From Xanthobacteraceae bacterium (lineage in GTDB: Bacteria; Pseudomonadota; Alphaproteobacteria; Rhizobiales; Xanthobacteraceae), in assembly GCA_030037185.1 (NCBI GenBank), contig JASHRR010000924.1, forward strand, positions 1 to 10,545: a stretch of 10,545 nt of DNA, read 5' to 3'. Position 1 is the first letter of the stretch. The number at the start of each line of letters is the position of its first letter. The position numbers were made by a program, and so were the translations under genes. The notes beneath the pieces are model-generated. The model searched no databases, was not told the DNA's origin, and was given only the letters and a program-made list of their open reading frames with translations. Shown piece by piece: positions 7,836-10,545 of the stretch.

Positions 7836-8581
7836 GCATTCTTGAAATCCGCAATGTCACGAAGCGGTTTGGCAGCCTGGTGGCGGTACGCGATGTCTCG
7901 CTCACTGTCGCCCAAGGAGAATTGCGCGCCATTATCGGCCCGAACGGCGCCGGCAAGACCACGTTCTTCAACCTCATCAGCGGGCTTTTTCCGCCGACCG
8001 CGGGAACGATTTGCTTCGACGGTCGCGACATCACCCGCTTACCGGCGCACCAGCGGGTCGCGCGGGGTATGGCGCGTACGTTCCAGGTCACTGAGATATT
8101 CCCTGAGCTCTCGGTATTCGAGAACGTGCGCATCGGCGCCGAGGTGACGGCCGGATTCGGAACGCGCTCCTATATTGGCCGGCTTCAGGCAGCGAAAATC
8201 AGAGATCGGGTCGAAGCTACGCTCAAGCTTGTCGGCCTCGAAGCCAAGGCTGGTCGGCTTGTGGGCGAACTCGCCCACGGCGACCAGCGGGTCGCCGAGA
8301 TCGCCATAGCACTCTCGCTCGAGCCGCGCCTCTTGCTTCTCGACGAGCCGACGGCCGGCATGGGCGACCAGGAAACCCACCAGATCACCCGGTTGGTGCG
8401 CCAGCTTCACCGCGACAAGAACTGCACCATCGTGCTCATTGAACATGATATGCGGGTCGTCTTCCATCTCGCTGACCGCATCACCGTGCTCGATCAGGGC
8501 ATGCTCCTCGCCGAGGGCAACCCGCACGAAATCGCCGCCAACGGTGCCGTGCAGGCCGCCTATCTCGGAAAGACCGCATGA
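7832..8581 (+). CDS. livG: ABC transporter ATPase, LivG family
   Basis: This is one of two cytoplasmic ATPases that drive the LivHM channel. The 249 residues show Walker A GPNGAGKTT (36-44), Q-loop Q85 in ARTFQVTEIFPELSV, the signature LAHGDQ (147-152), Walker B LLLLDEP (D171, E172) and the H-loop H205 in IEHDM. The GDQ form of the signature, instead of LSGGQ, is normal for LivG. The ATG overlaps the livM stop (ATGA). At the 3' end, GGAAAG followed by the stop/start ATGA looks like a built-in ribosome-binding site and start for livF, but the frame that now begins there (8578) is not livF, which starts 610 bases later. The last codons are part of a 15-bp sequence repeated at the true livF start. 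Confidence 0.94.
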   Translation: MSILEIRNVTKRFGSLVAVRDVSLTVAQGELRAIIGPNGAGKTTFFNLISGLFPPTAGTICFDGRDITRLPAHQRVARGMARTFQVTEIFPELSVFENVRIGAEVTAGFGTRSYIGRLQAAKIRDRVEATLKLVGLEAKAGRLVGELAHGDQRVAEIAIALSLEPRLLLLDEPTAGMGDQETHQITRLVRQLHRDKNCTIVLIEHDMRVVFHLADRITVLDQGMLLAEGNPHEIAANGAVQAAYLGKTA

Positions 8582-8586
8582 CCGCA
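8572..8586 (+). repeat. 15-bp direct repeat, left copy (livG end)
   Basis: GACCGCATGACCGCA covers the last codons of livG, its stop and the ATG at 8578. An identical copy lies at 9182-9196 over the livF start. The flanking bases differ on both sides (A8571 against C9181, A8587 against G9197), so the identity is exactly 15 bases. Each copy is itself a partial tandem, GACCGCA-T-GACCGCA. Confidence 0.9.
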
Positions 8587-8943
8587 ATGGGACGTCGGAA
8601 CGCCGACACAACGGCGCAGACGGATACACGCCACGCCAATCTCGTGTTCTCAGAAAGCACGTCGCGGCCTGAGGTTCGAGCCGGCATTTGGCGAGCCTCC
8701 GGCGCCTGCGCGAGCCGCCGATCGCACGATGACGGCCGGCCCAAGGCCAACAACGCTGACGTTACGCCAGCCGTCACAAGTCACCACTGTGGTTCGGCGA
8801 CGGTGCGGACGGTTGCGGTGATGGCCAGGCGCAGCGCTGGAGCGCAGTCTGCAGGCCTTCGAGAGCGAGACCAGGGGGACCCGGGGGCGCAAACGCTGGA
8901 CGCTGGAGATCCGGGGAAAATTTGGCGGCGGAGAAGCCTCTGA
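8578..8943 (+). CDS. Possible 121-residue ORF beginning at the former livF start
   Basis: The ATG overlaps the livG stop (ATGA), with GGAAAG 5 bases upstream, so ribosomes finishing livG could enter it. The product is 121 residues, rich in Arg, Ala, Thr and Ser, with no membrane segment, signal peptide or motif that I recognise. Only the first three residues (MTA) match what livF encodes. I think the frame is an accident of the inserted DNA using the original livF start signals, not a gene under selection. Another frame holds a short stretch ending in WTLEIRGKFGGGEASE before a stop at 8945-8947, which looks more protein-like but has no credible start. I assign no function. Confidence 0.18.
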   Translation: MTAMGRRNADTTAQTDTRHANLVFSESTSRPEVRAGIWRASGACASRRSHDDGRPKANNADVTPAVTSHHCGSATVRTVAVMARRSAGAQSAGLRERDQGDPGAQTLDAGDPGKIWRRRSL

Positions 8944-8970
8944 GTGAGCACCGCGAGTGCCGTGAAACGA

Positions 8971-9003
8971 CCCGCCCGGGGGGGGCGACTGGCGGGATTT
9001 TTT
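8971..9003 (+). terminator. Intrinsic-terminator-like hairpin inside the livG-livF spacer
   Basis: CCCGCC (8971-8976) pairs with GGCGGG (8991-8996), followed by A and six T residues (8998-9003). The stem is short but all G-C, and the 14-base loop is G-rich. On the + strand this has the layout of a rho-independent terminator and lies between livG and livF, so it could stop part of the operon transcript before livF. Confidence 0.5.
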
Positions 9004-9181
9004 GTGCCGGCCGAGCCAGCCTGGTGGAGACGGCGAACTTGCCGCGCGGCCTTCAGAAGGGTTACCGTCGCCGAGGAAACTCGACGGGGATCTTTCGTTC
9101 TGCTGACCCTGTGCTGACCGAGACTTGATCGATGTCAGTTTAACGGACAATACCAGTGACTTATGTCATATCTTGCAGTCC

Positions 9182-9196
9182 GACCGCATGACCGCA
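9182..9196 (+). repeat. 15-bp direct repeat, right copy (livF start)
   Basis: This is the second copy of GACCGCATGACCGCA, identical to 8572-8586. Its ATG (9188-9190) is the proposed livF start, and the bases after it encode the family-typical LivF N-terminus. Upstream of this copy is GCAGTCC, with no ribosome-binding site comparable to the GGAAAG before the left copy. Confidence 0.9.
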
Positions 9197-9919
9197 GCCC
9201 TCCAAGCCGAAGGCCTCCATACCTATTACGGCAAGAGCCACATCCTGCGTGGCGTCGGGCTAGCGGTCGCCGAAGGCAAGATCACGGCACTGCTTGGCCG
9301 CAACGGCGCCGGCAAGACCACGACCCTGCGCAGCCTCGTCGGCCTGACGCCGCCGCGCCGCGGCAGTGTCACAATTTTCGGAACCGAGACTACCCGTTGG
9401 CCGGCCTACCGGATTGCCAGTGGTGGCGTCGGCTACGTGCCCGAAGGACGCCGCATCTTCCCCAATCTGAGCGTCGAGGAGAATCTGAAGGTACCGCGGG
9501 AGCGGCCAGGACCTTGGACCATTGCGCGGATTTATGCATTGTTTCCCCGCCTGGCCGAGCGCAGGCACAGTCGCGGCCGCCAGCTTTCCGGCGGCGAGCA
9601 GGAAATGCTGTCGATAGGTCGCGCGCTGCTGCTCAATCCCAAGCTCCTGATTCTCGATGAGCCGTCCCAGGGGCTTGCGCCGCTGATCGTGCGGGAGGTG
9701 TTCCGCATCGTGGCGCAAATGCGCGATGAGGGCATCTCGGTACTCTTGGTCGAACAGAACGCCCGCATGAGCCTTGAAGTGGCCGACCACGCCTACGTGC
9801 TCGACGACGGCATCATCGTCCATTCCGGACCGGCCTCCGAGTTGGCCGCCGATGAGGCACGCGTTCAGGCGCTCGCCGGCGCGAGCGCTCCGGAGTGGGC
9901 GGCGTATCCCGACGGATAA
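9188..9919 (+). CDS. livF: ABC transporter ATPase, LivF family
   Basis: This is the second ATPase of the transporter and pairs with the LivG-type subunit. From the ATG at 9188 it has 243 residues: Walker A GRNGAGKTT (37-45), the LivF hallmark YVPEGRRIFPNLSVEENL (83-100), signature LSGGEQ (133-138), Walker B LLILDEP (D157, E158) and LVEQN in place of a histidine H-loop, as is usual in LivF. I prefer 9188 over the in-frame TTG at 9125 because ALQAEGLHTYYGKSHILRGV is where the family normally begins, and the 21 extra residues look unrelated. No Shine-Dalgarno sequence precedes 9188. The gene is intact but sits 606 bases after livG, unlike the ATGA overlaps upstream in the same operon, with a terminator-like hairpin between. 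Expression may be reduced or rely on a local promoter that I cannot identify. Confidence 0.93.
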   Translation: MTAALQAEGLHTYYGKSHILRGVGLAVAEGKITALLGRNGAGKTTTLRSLVGLTPPRRGSVTIFGTETTRWPAYRIASGGVGYVPEGRRIFPNLSVEENLKVPRERPGPWTIARIYALFPRLAERRHSRGRQLSGGEQEMLSIGRALLLNPKLLILDEPSQGLAPLIVREVFRIVAQMRDEGISVLLVEQNARMSLEVADHAYVLDDGIIVHSGPASELAADEARVQALAGASAPEWAAYPDG

Positions 9920-10545
9920 CCGGTGGAGGAACAATCCACCCAGATAATTGTCGATGGGTCTGCTAGCTGACGAGCGCTCTGGCTGGGTGACTGGCCGGGC
10001 CGCGCCCCGAAGCCGGTGCGCGCATTGGCGTGGGACCCGATGCCGGACGACAGGCGATCAATCCAATCGGAGAGCCGGATGGCGGAAATCGCCATGTCCA
10101 CGGCGTCACGGTCGAACCACTGACGCACCGCCAGACGGCAGGGCGGAAACGGCGATGTCCGACCTACAGCCACCGCGCCACATCTCGACTGTACCGCGAT
10201 TGAAGATCCGTCAACCAAAGAAGGATCTGCCGGTGACAACGCCGAGCTACGGGCGTGCTCGACAAGCCGGTCGCGATCGAGGGGCAATCCCGCTTTCCTG
10301 CTCGCGAGGGCAACAGGAGTGCCGGCGCCGGCATTGTAGCGCTCGACCATGGAGTGACCACTGCAACGAGCGGGGAGTCCTGCCCCCAAGTCAATCAAGA
10401 CGGTTGGCTGGGTTGCCGAGCACTCACAATGCAGCTGCCGCGTTGCGGATCTCCTGATGAATGATATGCGAAGTCGCAGACCCGGATGATGCCGACGTCT
10501 CCTGCGCGCGCCATCGCATGCTTCGATGTTGCCTACAGCAGTGCG
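9920..10545. other. Right-end region without a supportable gene
   Basis: There are 626 bases with no recognisable product. A weak 6-bp hairpin (GGTGGA 9922-9927, TCCACC 9935-9940) follows the livF stop, with no T-run. A reverse-strand frame is open from the right edge (10545) to 9865, about 227 codons including a 177-codon part from a TTG at 10398, but its translation shows no domain and it runs antisense into the livF 3' end. + strand frames of 169 and 69 codons overlap the same bases. There is a 14-bp GC palindrome at 10320-10333 (TGCCGGCGCCGGCA) and a loose direct repeat at 10081 and 10142. Confidence 0.5.
10081..10160 (+). repeat. Imperfect 19-bp direct repeat pair
   Basis: GGCGGAAATCGCCATGTCC (10081-10099) and GGCGGAAACGGCGATGTCC (10142-10160) match at 16 of 19 positions, with starts 61 bases apart. 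The first copy can fold as GGCG-GAAAT-CGCC. No role is evident; the match may be chance in GC-rich DNA. Confidence 0.3.

Larger units (their letters stand above)
8572..9181. mobile_element. Putative 610-bp insertion splitting livG from livF
   Basis: Deleting these 610 bases joins livG to livF with an ATGA stop/start overlap, the arrangement of the three preceding junctions' kind, and places GGAAAG upstream of the livF ATG. The segment is bounded by exact 15-bp direct repeats, as a target-site duplication would leave. It has no transposase and I see no terminal inverted repeats: the left end starts ATGGGACGTCGG and the right end, read on the other strand, starts GGACTGCAAG. It could be a non-autonomous element, a decayed insertion remnant, or a slippage or recombination product. 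It contains an intrinsic-terminator-like structure (8971-9003), a 5-bp hairpin near its left end (8594-8607) and no recognisable protein. The repeat and junction are direct observations; mobility is inferred. Confidence 0.45.

Noticed and set aside
8594..8607. Small hairpin near the left end of the insertion as an IS terminal structure
   Set aside because: A 5-bp stem with a 4-base loop is common by chance and has no counterpart at the right end.
8650..9150. 166-codon reverse frame within the livG-livF spacer
   Set aside because: The translation is Pro/Ser/Arg-rich low-complexity sequence, it runs across the terminator-like hairpin, and it contains no transposase motif.
9125..9187. TTG at 9125 as the livF start
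   Set aside because: It would add 21 residues unlike the LivF family N-terminus and has no ribosome-binding site; kept only as an alternative.
1..10545. CRISPR arrays, tRNA or rRNA genes
   Set aside because: I saw no regularly spaced repeats and no tRNA- or rRNA-like sequence on either strand by eye.

Overview
The window is GC-rich and reads as alphaproteobacterial, most likely Hyphomicrobiales of the Bradyrhizobium/Rhodopseudomonas/Afipia type. This is inferred from codon use, from the Tat-type leader on the transporter binding protein, and from a hydrolase that resembles the Rhodopseudomonas palustris fluoroacetate dehalogenase. All confident genes lie on the + strand.

Layout. At the left edge is the 3' part of a gene for a small [2Fe-2S] subunit (2-418). 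It is followed after 11 bases by the large molybdopterin-binding subunit of a xanthine-dehydrogenase/isoquinoline-oxidoreductase-type molybdenum hydroxylase (430-2715). A 356-bp gap follows, with a 19-bp palindrome and an extended -10 promoter candidate. It leads to an alpha/beta hydrolase of the haloacetate dehalogenase type with a twin-arginine leader (3072-4136). A second gap of 399 bp precedes a branched-chain-amino-acid-type ABC uptake system: periplasmic binding protein (4536-5798), a 15-bp perfect stem-loop, two permeases (5998-6867, 6864-7835) and two ATPases (7832-8581, 9188-9919). The last 626 bp hold no gene I can support.

How the parts may work together. The large oxidoreductase subunit, the hydrolase and the binding protein all carry RR-type leaders, so oxidation, hydrolysis and capture of a substrate could all happen in the periplasm, with the ABC transporter importing the product. 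This is an inference from order and strand; the true substrate is not visible.

Most notable point. The genes livH-livM-livG overlap by ATGA, but livF does not follow in the same way. The 15 bases spanning the end of livG and the expected livF start (8572-8586) occur again, exactly, at the actual livF start (9182-9196). Between them is non-homologous DNA that carries an intrinsic-terminator-like structure. Removing 610 bp would restore an ATGA overlap. This looks like an insertion with a target duplication that split the transporter operon, removed the livF ribosome-binding site and may reduce livF expression.
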